From: CAZOOW01 sp964581535
GTDB lineage: Bacteria > Patescibacteriota > Saccharimonadia > Saccharimonadales > Saccharimonadaceae
Direction of reading: 5' to 3'
DNA length: 64,000 bases
NCBI GenBank assembly: GCA_964581535.1
Contig: CAZOOW010000003.1
Coordinates: forward strand, 62,001-126,000
Part shown: one piece after another, positions 35,631 through 43,310 of the stretch
How the letters are laid out: each line of letters starts with the position of its first letter
How positions within the stretch are numbered: position 1 is the stretch's first letter
Program-made: the position numbers and the translations under genes
Notes under the pieces: model-generated
The model's database searches: none
What the model was told of the DNA's origin: nothing
Seen by the model: the letters and a program-made list of their open reading frames with translations, nothing else

Positions 35631-36389
35631 TTATAAATTCGGGTTAAAACCATAGGCTTCTCCCACTTCTCCGCTAATGCCCTCATAAGAAGTCGCGAAC
35701 ACCACCCAATCGATACCGGATTTCTTTAGGAAAAAGTTCAGATGCTTTCCGCCGCCGGCAGTCGGCCCGTTCATCCATCTGATAGACGCTTGATTAGGCT
35801 GGAGGCTATTTATCGTGAGATTAGGTGTTGTTCCAGCGTAATCCCTCGAATATATGGTCATTGCTTTGATGTGAGCACTTACTTCATCTTTGATGATCTG
35901 TTCATCTGACCTCGGGATGACTTGTTGGGCTTCAGATTTTTTCTCTGTGCTTTTCGACGCAGTTACATTTATTTTGTCCTGTAGTTTTTTCAATGTTGTC
36001 TGGGAGCTAGCTAGCTGATTTTTTAAATCAAGTGCTTCGGCTTTTCGAGCCTCCGCATCGTTCCAGAACCAGTATGTAGCAGTTGAGAGACCGGCTATGA
36101 TCAGAGCGACGGCACCCCAGAGCGCCCACTTCGCCGATCGAGAAGATTTCTGTGACACGACCTTTTGTGACATATCACTTTCATGTACTTTTTCGAGTGT
36201 CGTTGGTCTGCCATCGGGAGTCTCATACGTCTCAGGCGTTATTTCATCATATGTTTTTGGAAAACCGAAAGATTCAGAGGCATCGTTCTTAACGTCAATC
36301 TCCGACTCTACCCCACCGGTAGTATCATCTGCAATTCCTTCTGTATTGTTCGTCGGCTTTATCTCGTCCATTTCTCCCCCACTTACCAT
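35631..36389 (-). CDS. Single-pass membrane protein with coiled coil, unknown
   Basis: 252 residues. The acidic N-terminus (about 1-80) is followed by a transmembrane helix (WALWGAVALIIAGLSTATYW, about 88-107), a coiled coil (ALDLKNQLASSQTTLKKLQ, about 118-136) and a C-terminal domain with VVFATSYEGISGEV that appears extracytoplasmic. No family recognised. The second ATG at 36371, just after GGGGGAG, is an alternative start. Confidence 0.7.
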   Translation of the reverse strand: MVSGGEMDEIKPTNNTEGIADDTTGGVESEIDVKNDASESFGFPKTYDEITPETYETPDGRPTTLEKVHESDMSQKVVSQKSSRSAKWALWGAVALIIAGLSTATYWFWNDAEARKAEALDLKNQLASSQTTLKKLQDKINVTASKSTEKKSEAQQVIPRSDEQIIKDEVSAHIKAMTIYSRDYAGTTPNLTINSLQPNQASIRWMNGPTAGGGKHLNFFLKKSGIDWVVFATSYEGISGEVGEAYGFNPNL

Positions 36390-36420
36390 TAGCTCTTTTC
36401 ATCACTATATCACCGCTATA

Positions 36421-36444
36421 AAAAAACGGCCACACCCGTGGCCG
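36421..36444 (-). terminator. Intrinsic terminator
   Basis: CGGCCAC/GTGGCCG arms (36427-36433 and 36438-36444) with a 4-nt loop, followed by six Ts on the minus strand. Ends the 82-residue gene. Confidence 0.85.
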
Positions 36445-36465
36445 AAATGGCAAACTTACTGCTTC

Positions 36466-36714
36466 TTAGTCCGCAAAGGTGAACCACTCCGGATCATTAC
36501 GGACATCCTCTTCAACTTGGTTCCAGTAGGCGGCAAGCTGTTCGCTGTCCGGTCGCTCATCGAGCCGCCAATTATAGTCATCACTTTCATGCATTTCTCG
36601 AATTTCATCAGAAATTTCGTCGTTATCGAGCGGCGCGGTAGCAAACTGCATCTCCCTGTGCGAGAGGTAGATATGTGGAAGTGTTAGTGAGTGTTTTTGT
36701 TTTATTTTTAGCAT
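36466..36714 (-). CDS. Hypothetical acidic protein, 82 residues
   Basis: Not recognised. A basic, hydrophobic N-terminal third (MLKIKQKHSLTLPHIYL) precedes an acidic, Trp-containing part (DNDEISDEIREMHESDD, YWNQVEEDVRNDPEWF). No Cys or clear membrane helix. It has a consensus-like promoter with an inverted repeat in the spacer and its own terminator, so it is likely an independently repressed unit, possibly a small stress or toxin-antitoxin-type protein; that role is only a guess. Confidence 0.65.
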   Translation of the reverse strand: MLKIKQKHSLTLPHIYLSHREMQFATAPLDNDEISDEIREMHESDDYNWRLDERPDSEQLAAYWNQVEEDVRNDPEWFTFAD

Positions 36715-36726
36715 GGCTATATATAC

Positions 36727-36755
36727 ATATTAGCACAATGCTAATGTTTTGTCAA
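36727..36755 (-). promoter_or_regulatory. Promoter with an operator-like inverted repeat in its spacer
   Basis: On the minus strand TTGACA (36750-36755), a 17-nt spacer and TAATAT (36727-36732). A perfect inverted repeat ATTAGCA-3 nt-TGCTAAT (36729-36745) covers the spacer and the -10 box, where a bound repressor would block RNA polymerase. Confidence 0.65.
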
Positions 36756-36762
36756 TATACCC

Positions 36763-37146
36763 CTACTTCCAACGTTTTTCAATTTCATGAATTTTATCGT
36801 GATCAAGTCCGTAATAGTGGGCTATTTCATGCCATAGCGTATGTTTTATCTGTGAATAAAAACTTGCCTCGTCATGACTCACGGATAAAATCGGTAGTTT
36901 GAACAAAGTTATCTTGTCTGGAAGCACCAAGTTATACCCCGCCCCGCGCTGTACGAGCGGTATTCCTTCATAAAGCCCGAGCAGGGTGTGTTGCCGACGC
37001 AATTTTGCCCGTTGCCGCTGATGTTCATTCGGCTCATCAGCATAGGTGATGACCACGTTATCAAGCCGCTTGATATATTCCTCGGGCATCTCATCAATCG
37101 CCCTCGAAATAAGGCGTTCAAAATGTTCGTCGTTTACTATTTCCAT
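36763..37146 (-). CDS. Minimal zincin metallopeptidase-like protein
   Basis: 127 residues with HEIAHYYGLDH (HExxHxxGxxH; about 106-116), as in the small DUF1025/MgPMMP-type zincin-like family. The N-terminal half is rich in charged residues (DEMPEEYIKRLDNVVI). The motif has the three expected zinc ligands and the catalytic Glu. Substrate unknown; family members are usually cytoplasmic and often lie near stress or envelope genes. Confidence 0.8.
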   Translation of the reverse strand: MEIVNDEHFERLISRAIDEMPEEYIKRLDNVVITYADEPNEHQRQRAKLRRQHTLLGLYEGIPLVQRGAGYNLVLPDKITLFKLPILSVSHDEASFYSQIKHTLWHEIAHYYGLDHDKIHEIEKRWK

Positions 37147-37185
37147 ATATTCAAGTCTATCACTGCTGTATGGCTCTCATTTTTT

Positions 37186-37214
37186 CGGGGTGCTGCCTCA
37201 TACGCAGCACCCCG
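37186..37214 (-). repeat. Strong hairpin after the 98-residue-frame gene
   Basis: 11-bp perfect arms (37186-37196 and 37204-37214) with a 7-nt loop, 5 bp beyond the stop at 37220. On the minus strand it is followed by As rather than Ts, so it is not a canonical intrinsic terminator for that gene. Confidence 0.7.
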
Positions 37215-37219
37215 GATGA

Positions 37220-37507
37220 TCACCAGCCCTCGTCGAAACGGACGAGGCTGATGAGAGGAACAAAGATGGTGGAGAGCGGGACAACACCTACGCCGTTAAG
37301 CGCAGCAGTGCGTACGGTCTGGAGCGGTTCTTCGAGACATTCCGGGAAACTATCACCCTCTCGTCCCGCAATGAGCTCCAACTCTTCCAACGATCGACGG
37401 ACCGATCTGGTTTCGACGGTGGTGTTTCCGAACCGCCACCTGGTGTCTATGCCACGCCACATTTCCAGCACAGCATTGACCACGGCAGGCGCTGCCTGAA
37501 CAGTCAT
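37220..37507 (-). CDS. Hypothetical G+C-rich gene, 95 residues
   Basis: Not recognised. From the ATG at 37507 (MTVQAAPAVVNAVLEMW), preceded by AGGAGG with 8 nt spacing. The product is mixed in charge with a hydrophobic C-terminal stretch (GVGVVPLSTIFVPLISLV) that could insert in or contact a membrane. G+C content is raised (34 of 60 at 37321-37380). It shares base composition, ribosome-binding-site spacing and an adjacent hairpin with the sulfatase and other G+C-rich genes in the window. Confidence 0.6.
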   Translation of the reverse strand: MTVQAAPAVVNAVLEMWRGIDTRWRFGNTTVETRSVRRSLEELELIAGREGDSFPECLEEPLQTVRTAALNGVGVVPLSTIFVPLISLVRFDEGW

Positions 37508-37622
37508 CGCCCCCACCTCCTTCGCGTGATATGAAAAGGGCGAACCTAGAATCCGAGCTTTCTTCTGAGTGTTTGTTTGACCCTAGATGTTACCCTTTTT
37601 ATACTCCCAAGTACTGATAACG

Positions 37623-37889
37623 TCAATGCTTTTTTAAAAATTGGTTGACGTGTCCTGCGTTTATACCATTTTTCACATCCAAAAAGCCGTGCATTTTAAG
37701 TATCTGCATAACAGTGTTTGAACGTGCTCCGCTTCGGCAATAAACAATGATTGGCTGAGTCCTGTCTACCTTTTCTAGTTCTTTCGGTAGTCCGTTCATG
37801 AATGCCATCGCTGAGAGATTCATGGCGCCTTCCACGTGGTCATGTTCATATTCGTAGGGTTCGCGTGCGTCTATTACTAGATAATCCAT
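37623..37889 (-). CDS. Single-domain rhodanese-like protein
   Basis: 88 residues forming one rhodanese domain: VIDAREPYEYEHDHVEGA (4-21) and the active-site loop YCRSGARS with the catalytic Cys (about 51). Probably a sulfur-transfer or persulfide-handling protein in the cytoplasm. Its start lies 2 bp downstream of paired 15-bp palindromes that probably regulate it. Confidence 0.88.
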   Translation of the reverse strand: MDYLVIDAREPYEYEHDHVEGAMNLSAMAFMNGLPKELEKVDRTQPIIVYCRSGARSNTVMQILKMHGFLDVKNGINAGHVNQFLKKH

Positions 37890-37891
37890 AG

Positions 37892-37933
37892 CTATACATT
37901 GTATAGTAAATCGCTTCGCTATACAATGTATAG
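37892..37933. promoter_or_regulatory. Paired 15-bp palindromes upstream of the rhodanese gene
   Basis: Two units, 37892-37906 and 37919-37933, each a 7-1-7 palindrome CTATACA-N-TGTATAG; the second is the exact reverse complement of the first, separated by 12 nt. They overlap the TATACA that could serve as -10 for the rhodanese gene. Related units occur inside murD (1555-1590). Alternatively the pair folds as one 15-bp hairpin followed by seven Ts on the plus strand. Confidence 0.6.
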
Positions 37934-37937
37934 TTTT

Positions 37938-38636
37938 TTAATTCAGTCCAAGGCAATGTTCTACGAATGATCGGTACACTCGCGCCCCCGTTTCATCTGA
38001 TTCCGGGTGCCACTGCATTCCGAAATGCCCCTTTCCTGCGACCGCTTCGATAACTCCGTCATTGGCCGTTGCGCAAACTTCGAACCCATCCGCTAAAACG
38101 TCGATGGCCTGATGATGCCGGGAATTTATCTTATGTACGCCTTTTTCTTTCATACCTAGAAACTCTTTTTCAAACGTAATATCATGTGACGTCTTGTCAT
38201 GTCCGACATTTTGAGGAACTAACATCGGAATATCCTGCAAGAGCGTACCTCCGTAGTGCACGTTCAGCCGCTGCATACCATAACAAATACCTAGTATAGG
38301 CAGATGCGCCCCATCACAAGCCTCAATAAGCAGGGTCTCCCATTCGAAGCGCTCAGCAGGTTCATGACGGCGGGTCTGGGGCATCTGCTTTTGCCCATAA
38401 TGAGAAGGGTCAATGTCCTCTCCACCGGAAATAACGACACCATCACATAGCGCGACGATACTCATCAGCGGCATATCCGGGCTAAGAATGATAGGCGTCG
38501 CACCGACACTCGCGAGCACTGAGGTATATTCCCGTCGCAAGAACAAACGGTCTATCGACGCACCAGGGATAACTGTGCCATCGTCAAAACTTGGCACAAT
38601 TCCAATAATCGGATCTCTACTACCCTTTCTTTTCAC
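37938..38636 (-). CDS. Class I glutamine amidotransferase-like (peptidase C26)
   Basis: 232 residues related to gamma-glutamyl-GABA hydrolase (PuuD type). Nucleophile elbow ILGICYGMQRLN (Cys about 117), HHQAID (about 167) and the catalytic QWHPESD (about 210) are all present. It probably hydrolyses gamma-glutamyl amide bonds; the true substrate cannot be told. GTG start at 38636, 15 bp after the ileS stop. Confidence 0.88.
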   Translation of the reverse strand: MKRKGSRDPIIGIVPSFDDGTVIPGASIDRLFLRREYTSVLASVGATPIILSPDMPLMSIVALCDGVVISGGEDIDPSHYGQKQMPQTRRHEPAERFEWETLLIEACDGAHLPILGICYGMQRLNVHYGGTLLQDIPMLVPQNVGHDKTSHDITFEKEFLGMKEKGVHKINSRHHQAIDVLADGFEVCATANDGVIEAVAGKGHFGMQWHPESDETGARVYRSFVEHCLGLN

Positions 38637-38651
38637 TCTGCCTATTATAGG

Positions 38652-41495
38652 CTACGCTTTGACGAGGCAAATAGTCAGTTTTACCTTTTCGATTTGCACG
38701 TCGCTGGTGTAGCCCTCAACAACATTTGATATTTCCGTAGCAAGCGTTTCCGAGCATATCGTATCAACGTGTTCATCGATCGCATGCGCTAGATCGGCAT
38801 CACCAGTTTCCAGAGACAGTTTTATTCTGTCGTCAACATTCAAACCTGCTTGCTTACGCGCTGCTTGAACGTGGCGGATGACTTCGCGAACGAGCCCCTC
38901 TCGGCGAAGTTCCGGAGTGATAGTTTCATCCAGTGCAACCTCATCGCCTGTTTTAACAGATTTCACATTTAGCTCGTCCGTCAGGATGGATTCAAAATCT
39001 ATCGCATCTCCTAGACTCGGTATTGTCACGCTGGCGAGAGGTTGCCTGACTTTGATGCCGGCTTTCGCGCGCAAGCTAAGTCCTTGGTTCACGTAGTCAC
39101 GAACGAGATCCATTTCATTCTTAACTGTTTCATTCACCTCGCCTGCTGGCAGCCAATCTTTTAGGTGAATCGACTCATCATCCCCGGTCAGGTTGTGGTA
39201 AAGCTCTTCGGCGAGAAACGGCGTAAATGGTGCGAGCACATAGGCCAGCCGCACAAGCACGTAGTGAAGTGTTCGGTAAGCGTCATTTTTGTCGCTGTCA
39301 TCTTCACTTTTCCAGAAACGACGTCGGCTACGCCGTACGTACCAGTTACTTGCATCGTCGAGAAACGGCAGTACCGGTGTCAAAGCATCTGGGATGTTGT
39401 AACCGTCCATATGACGTTCGACTTCGGCGACAAGCTGATGCAAACGCGATACAACCCAAATATCAAGTGGATTCGTAAGCTCGTTCAGCGGATCCGATAG
39501 GTTTCCGGTATACTCCCAGCCGTCGACTTCCGCATACATCGTGAAGAAGTCATACATATTCCAAACCATGCTTAGTTTTCTAGCAACGTCGCCTACTTCT
39601 TTATCCTGCAGGGCAAAGTCCTCCCCGTTGAGAAGCGGGCTAAAAAGCAGTAGAAAACGGAGACTATCGGCCGAGAATTTATCCATCAGTTCATTTGGAT
39701 CAGTGTAGTTGCCATAGCTTTTACTCATCTTGCGGCCGTCATTTCCCGCGACATTCCCTGTCACGATGACGTTTTTGAAACTATTTTCACCGAACAATGC
39801 AACACTCATGGCGTGCATGTAGTAAAACCATGCCCGAACCTGGCCGATGTACTCAACAATAAAATCGCCCGGAAAGTTTGCTTCGAACTTTTCTTTGTTT
39901 TCAAATGGATAGTGAAACTGTGCAAACGGCATAGATCCAGCCTCAAACCAGCTGTCCATGACCTTATCGATGCGAGTATATTTCTCGCCATCGATTTCGA
40001 ACGTCACGTCGTCTATCCAGGGACGGTGGTAGTCTTCCAGCTCAACACCGCTCAGCTCTTTCAGTTCTGCGTAGCTACCGATAATTCGAGTTTTTCCAGA
40101 TTCCGTTTTCCATACCGGCATCGCTGTTGCCCAGAAACGATCACGAGAAATGTTCCAGTCAGGGGCTTGTTCGACGGTTTTTTCAAAACGCCCGTGCTTT
40201 ACATGTGGCGGGAACCAGTTGATTGGCTCGTTTTTCTCAAGCATCTTTTCGCGCTGACCATCGATATCCATAAACCAACTCGGGTGCGCCCGGTACATCA
40301 GTTTCGTGCCGCAGCGATGACAATGCGGGTACGAGTGACGGATGTAGTCAATCTTCCATACTACACCGCGTTCTTTCAGGTCTTTGGCGATCTGCTTGTT
40401 CACTTCCCAAACATTTTGCCCATTCCAATTACCCTCAGTAAAAAAGCCATTTTGGTCGATGACGTGGACTGCCGGAAAACCTTTTTCTTTCGCAAGCACG
40501 AAGTCTTCTTCGCCGTAGGTAGGTGCAAGGTGGACTATGCCAGTACCGTCTTCGTGGCTGACATAATCAGCCGCCCAAACTTTGTGAGCATTTTCACCAC
40601 GATTTTCAAACAGGGGTTCATACGATTTTCCGACCAAATCGCTCCCCTTCAGCTTACTGATTACCTCATATTTGATTGGTTGATGCTTCTCGTCCTGTAG
40701 TACTTTTTCTAGCAACTCGTTGGCAATAATAAACTTTTCTTCGCCTACTTTTACTTCAACATATTCGAGATTGTTATTTACGGCTACGGCGGTATTTGCT
40801 GGCAGTGTCCACGGTGTTGTCGTCCACGCAAGTAGCGTCGAACCGTCTTCAAGCCTGAATTTCACATAGACACTTGGATCAGTCACATCCTGATAGGCTC
40901 CAGCATCCATAGTGACTTCAGCCTTGGAAAGTGGCGTACCATCAGTCGTGCAGTACATGAGCACCTTTTCACCTTCATATATTTTGCCTTTTTCGTATAG
41001 CGTTTTAAACGCCCACCAGATGGACTCCATGTAGTCCCTGTCCATCGTCTTGTATGCACCCTTGAAATCCACCCAACGACCTATCCGGTCAACGACATCT
41101 TCCCACTCGCTGCTCGTCTGCACCATGTTCTCACGCGTTGCATTAATGTATTTTTCTATGCCGTACTCGACAACTTCCTGACGGCTATGGATACCCAGTT
41201 TTTTCTCGGTATAACGCTCTGCGGGAAGACCGTGACAGTCCCATCCCCAGACTCGTTCGACGCGCTTGCCCTTCATCGTCTGATAGCGCGGTACTGCATC
41301 TTTCACTACACTGGAGAGTAACGTCCCATGATGTGGATTGCCGGAAATGAACGGCGGACCGTCATAGAACACATAGATGTTATCTTTCGGGCGTTTTTCG
41401 ACAGACTTTTCAAATGTCTTGTCTGCTTTCCATCGCTTCACCCAGTCTTTCTCATACTCGAGCGCCCTACGACGTGATCCGTGTTTAAATTTCAT
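38652..41495 (-). CDS. ileS: Isoleucyl-tRNA synthetase
   Basis: Charges tRNA-Ile. From the ATG at 41495 (MKFKHGSRRRALEYEKDW), GGAG is 7 nt upstream; the product is about 947 residues. Class I motifs: HIGH-like GNPHHGT (about 54), WGWDCHGLP, the editing domain TTTPWTLPANTAVAV (about 228), and KMSKSYGNY (about 590). The C-terminal anticodon-binding domain follows. Expression is probably controlled by the T-box leader upstream. Confidence 0.96.
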   Translation of the reverse strand: MKFKHGSRRRALEYEKDWVKRWKADKTFEKSVEKRPKDNIYVFYDGPPFISGNPHHGTLLSSVVKDAVPRYQTMKGKRVERVWGWDCHGLPAERYTEKKLGIHSRQEVVEYGIEKYINATRENMVQTSSEWEDVVDRIGRWVDFKGAYKTMDRDYMESIWWAFKTLYEKGKIYEGEKVLMYCTTDGTPLSKAEVTMDAGAYQDVTDPSVYVKFRLEDGSTLLAWTTTPWTLPANTAVAVNNNLEYVEVKVGEEKFIIANELLEKVLQDEKHQPIKYEVISKLKGSDLVGKSYEPLFENRGENAHKVWAADYVSHEDGTGIVHLAPTYGEEDFVLAKEKGFPAVHVIDQNGFFTEGNWNGQNVWEVNKQIAKDLKERGVVWKIDYIRHSYPHCHRCGTKLMYRAHPSWFMDIDGQREKMLEKNEPINWFPPHVKHGRFEKTVEQAPDWNISRDRFWATAMPVWKTESGKTRIIGSYAELKELSGVELEDYHRPWIDDVTFEIDGEKYTRIDKVMDSWFEAGSMPFAQFHYPFENKEKFEANFPGDFIVEYIGQVRAWFYYMHAMSVALFGENSFKNVIVTGNVAGNDGRKMSKSYGNYTDPNELMDKFSADSLRFLLLFSPLLNGEDFALQDKEVGDVARKLSMVWNMYDFFTMYAEVDGWEYTGNLSDPLNELTNPLDIWVVSRLHQLVAEVERHMDGYNIPDALTPVLPFLDDASNWYVRRSRRRFWKSEDDSDKNDAYRTLHYVLVRLAYVLAPFTPFLAEELYHNLTGDDESIHLKDWLPAGEVNETVKNEMDLVRDYVNQGLSLRAKAGIKVRQPLASVTIPSLGDAIDFESILTDELNVKSVKTGDEVALDETITPELRREGLVREVIRHVQAARKQAGLNVDDRIKLSLETGDADLAHAIDEHVDTICSETLATEISNVVEGYTSDVQIEKVKLTICLVKA

Positions 41496-41507
41496 GATTT
41501 TCTCCAA

Positions 41508-41694
41508 TTAAAAATCTCTTTCTAGCCACTGGAACCCAAACGGGTGGTACCATCCAGTTTCTAAAAAGAGATTCTTTTTAGCACTTATTTGTCCGGTCTG
41601 GCGTGCCGGTACCGGCAGGGTCTACTAGGTTTCAAACTTTTCTTCCTGCGACTCGTGGGTGATAACCACTTAAACGTCTTAGATAAAGTCTAGC
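41508..41694 (-). promoter_or_regulatory. T-box riboswitch in the ileS leader
   Basis: Minus-strand leader with the T-box bulge sequence GGATGGTACCACCCG (41541-41555), close to the consensus GGTGGTACCGCG. A short stem GTGG...CCAC (41655-41668) holds an ATC triplet (41661-41663), an isoleucine specifier. A terminator-type long stem pairs AATCTCTTT with AAAGAGATT (about 41566 and 41514), followed by Ts, 15 nt before the ATG. The very short specifier stem resembles actinobacterial ileS T-boxes. Uncharged tRNA-Ile would switch ileS on. Confidence 0.8.
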
Positions 41695-41713
41695 ATATCT
41701 GTTATGCAAATCA

Positions 41714-41739
41714 AATACGGCGGCCTATCCCGCCGTATT
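41714..41739 (-). terminator. Intrinsic terminator after the DoxX-like gene
   Basis: AATACGGCGG (41714-41723) pairs with CCGCCGTATT (41730-41739) around 6 nt; TT and A/T-rich sequence follow on the minus strand. Confidence 0.65.
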
Positions 41740-41755
41740 TGAGCGATTCATGTTT

Positions 41756-42283
41756 TTACCAGAGCCAGCGGTTTTTCTTTACGAAGTCCTGAGAGTGCCA
41801 CCACTCAGCGAGACTCCAGCGCTGCTCGATTCCGGCCAGCGCAACCAGAACTACAGCATAGACGAGATGCTCGTCAATGAATGGGTGATGATCGAGTGGT
41901 AAACTCGCCGTCCACATCAGGACAAGCAATAAAGCGCCTGCCGCAGCCGTAAGCCGCATCGCAACACCAAACAGCAGCCCGAGCCCTATGCCTAAAAGAC
42001 CGAGCATAAAGAGCCAGTCGGTCCAGGCTGTCTGCGTTGAAAGCCACTGGAACAAGCCGTTGAACGGACCATCACCGCCTGCAGCCCCCATCAAAAATCC
42101 TTTAGTTGGCGAAGCCCCGTCTACCCACGCTTTTCCGGCAGGCGTAGCTAGCCCCCAGCCGAACAGTTTATCGAAATAAGCCCACAAAAACACAAGCCCG
42201 AGCATAATCCGCGCAACTGCGAGCGCATACCACGAATTAACGTTGACGCCTTTAACGCCAGCGGTTTTTGCTTTTTTCACCAT
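41756..42283 (-). CDS. DoxX-like membrane protein
   Basis: 175 residues, four hydrophobic helices. The N-terminal ARIMLGLVFLWAYFDKLFGWG is typical of DoxX/thiosulfate-quinone oxidoreductase subunits. Function of the stand-alone form is not settled (redox or detoxification). It lies upstream of the ileS T-box and is next to the VKOR pair, perhaps part of a membrane redox set. Confidence 0.8.
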   Translation of the reverse strand: MVKKAKTAGVKGVNVNSWYALAVARIMLGLVFLWAYFDKLFGWGLATPAGKAWVDGASPTKGFLMGAAGGDGPFNGLFQWLSTQTAWTDWLFMLGLLGIGLGLLFGVAMRLTAAAGALLLVLMWTASLPLDHHPFIDEHLVYAVVLVALAGIEQRWSLAEWWHSQDFVKKNRWLW

Positions 42284-42348
42284 GTAGATCCCTCCCTAAA
42301 TGATTATGGTTTTCAGTATAGAGCTGATGTTTGATATTGGTCAAGCTT

Positions 42349-42981
42349 TCATGAAAATAGACCGTCACCGTACTTTACGATGATAGCCGCGACCACAAAC
42401 ACGATGATTGACCACATTACTACTTTGTCGTAGTCCTTCTCTATCCAGCGATGAAGTGTCTTTTGAATCCCCGACGGTAGGTAGAGGTTATTTTCACGAA
42501 TGTTATACCGCGTGATAGCAAACCATACGAGAGTAGTCGTCAGCGTTACGAGCAAACACCATGGGCACAATGCACCGATTATGAAATAGCTCGTGTAAAG
42601 AAGGTAGAACGCAAATATAAAGCCAAGTGTGTAGAAAAATTGTGCAACCGCCATGAAAAGTCGCGGAAACTTTACGCCTGCAAGGCCGGCGATAGCAACT
42701 GTTATAACGATCGGTTCAGCTATGAGTCCGAGAAAACTATTTGGAAAGCCGAACAAATATGCTGAAGGGTGCAGTCCAACTGTCGCACAGTTTAAAACGA
42801 CGTTGATACTGCAGTTTAAGATAGCATCTGGGTTTTTCGCTAGTTCGACTGCTTCCACTGATAACACAAATGAAGCGACGAGGCTTGCGATTGATCCAAC
42901 CAGCATGCTGGCAAATATCCATCGATTATCTCGAATCTTCTTTTCTTCATGTCTAAAGTAGTTTTTGATTTTCTTAAGCAT
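42349..42981 (-). CDS. VKOR-family disulfide-forming oxidoreductase
   Basis: Membrane protein of 210 residues that passes electrons from disulfide formation to quinones. Four to five helices; loop cysteines in NCSINVVLNCATVG (about 57-70) and the active pair CPWC (about 142). It begins 8 nt inside the end of the upstream thioredoxin-like gene, which indicates a functional pair. Likely oxidises exported Cys-rich proteins such as the kinase repeats. Confidence 0.9.
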   Translation of the reverse strand: MLKKIKNYFRHEEKKIRDNRWIFASMLVGSIASLVASFVLSVEAVELAKNPDAILNCSINVVLNCATVGLHPSAYLFGFPNSFLGLIAEPIVITVAIAGLAGVKFPRLFMAVAQFFYTLGFIFAFYLLYTSYFIIGALCPWCLLVTLTTTLVWFAITRYNIRENNLYLPSGIQKTLHRWIEKDYDKVVMWSIIVFVVAAIIVKYGDGLFS

Positions 42982-43231
42982 AGTAACTAACCTCCGACAT
43001 CAGTGGCAGCGGCAACCCACGCCACATATTCTGTAGCGTCGAGCTATCATCCAGCGCCACAATGGTCGGATACTCTACGATGTCGTATGTTTCGCAAAAC
43101 TGGATTCCTTCCGGAGTTTCAGGGTCCAATGTTTCCAGCACCTTCCCTGTTTGTTTTGCAAAATCTCGCAAAAACATTTCAACCGTACTGGCGTGTTCGC
43201 TCTGCGGCTTATAAACCACGATTGTTTTCAT
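42974..43231 (-). CDS. Thioredoxin-fold protein without the CxxC motif
   Basis: 85 residues, small thioredoxin/glutaredoxin-like fold: beta strand KTIVVYKP, a helix, and the cis-proline region VEYPTIVALD (about 51-60). Where redox members have CxxC, this has SEHAS. A single Cys occurs at FCETYD (about 46). Cytoplasmic by its N-terminus. Overlaps VKOR by 8 nt. Probably a binding or regulatory protein, or a degenerate partner. Confidence 0.7.
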   Translation of the reverse strand: MKTIVVYKPQSEHASTVEMFLRDFAKQTGKVLETLDPETPEGIQFCETYDIVEYPTIVALDDSSTLQNMWRGLPLPLMSEVSYYA

Positions 43232-43258
43232 ATTGTTATTGTATCACTTACGAACGAC

Positions 43259-43290
43259 TTGCACGCGCTCGGAAATACGGGCGCGTGCAA
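43259..43290 (-). repeat. Hairpin after nrdJ
   Basis: 10-bp arms TTGCACGCGC/GCGCGTGCAA (43259-43268 and 43281-43290), loop 12 nt. It lies just past the nrdJ stop and lacks a T run; probable terminator or RNA-stability element. Confidence 0.55.
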
Positions 43291-43310
43291 ATGTATTTAA
43301 GCTTGTGCGC

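Noticed and set aside
36729..36745. CIRCE (HrcA) operator
   Set aside because: The half-site begins TTAGCA as in CIRCE, but the 3-bp gap and missing CTC/GAG do not fit TTAGCACTC-N9-GAGTGCTAA.
39813..40700. Long plus-strand open frame opposite ileS (295 codons)
   Set aside because: Shadow of a strongly conserved synthetase gene; no independent coding evidence.
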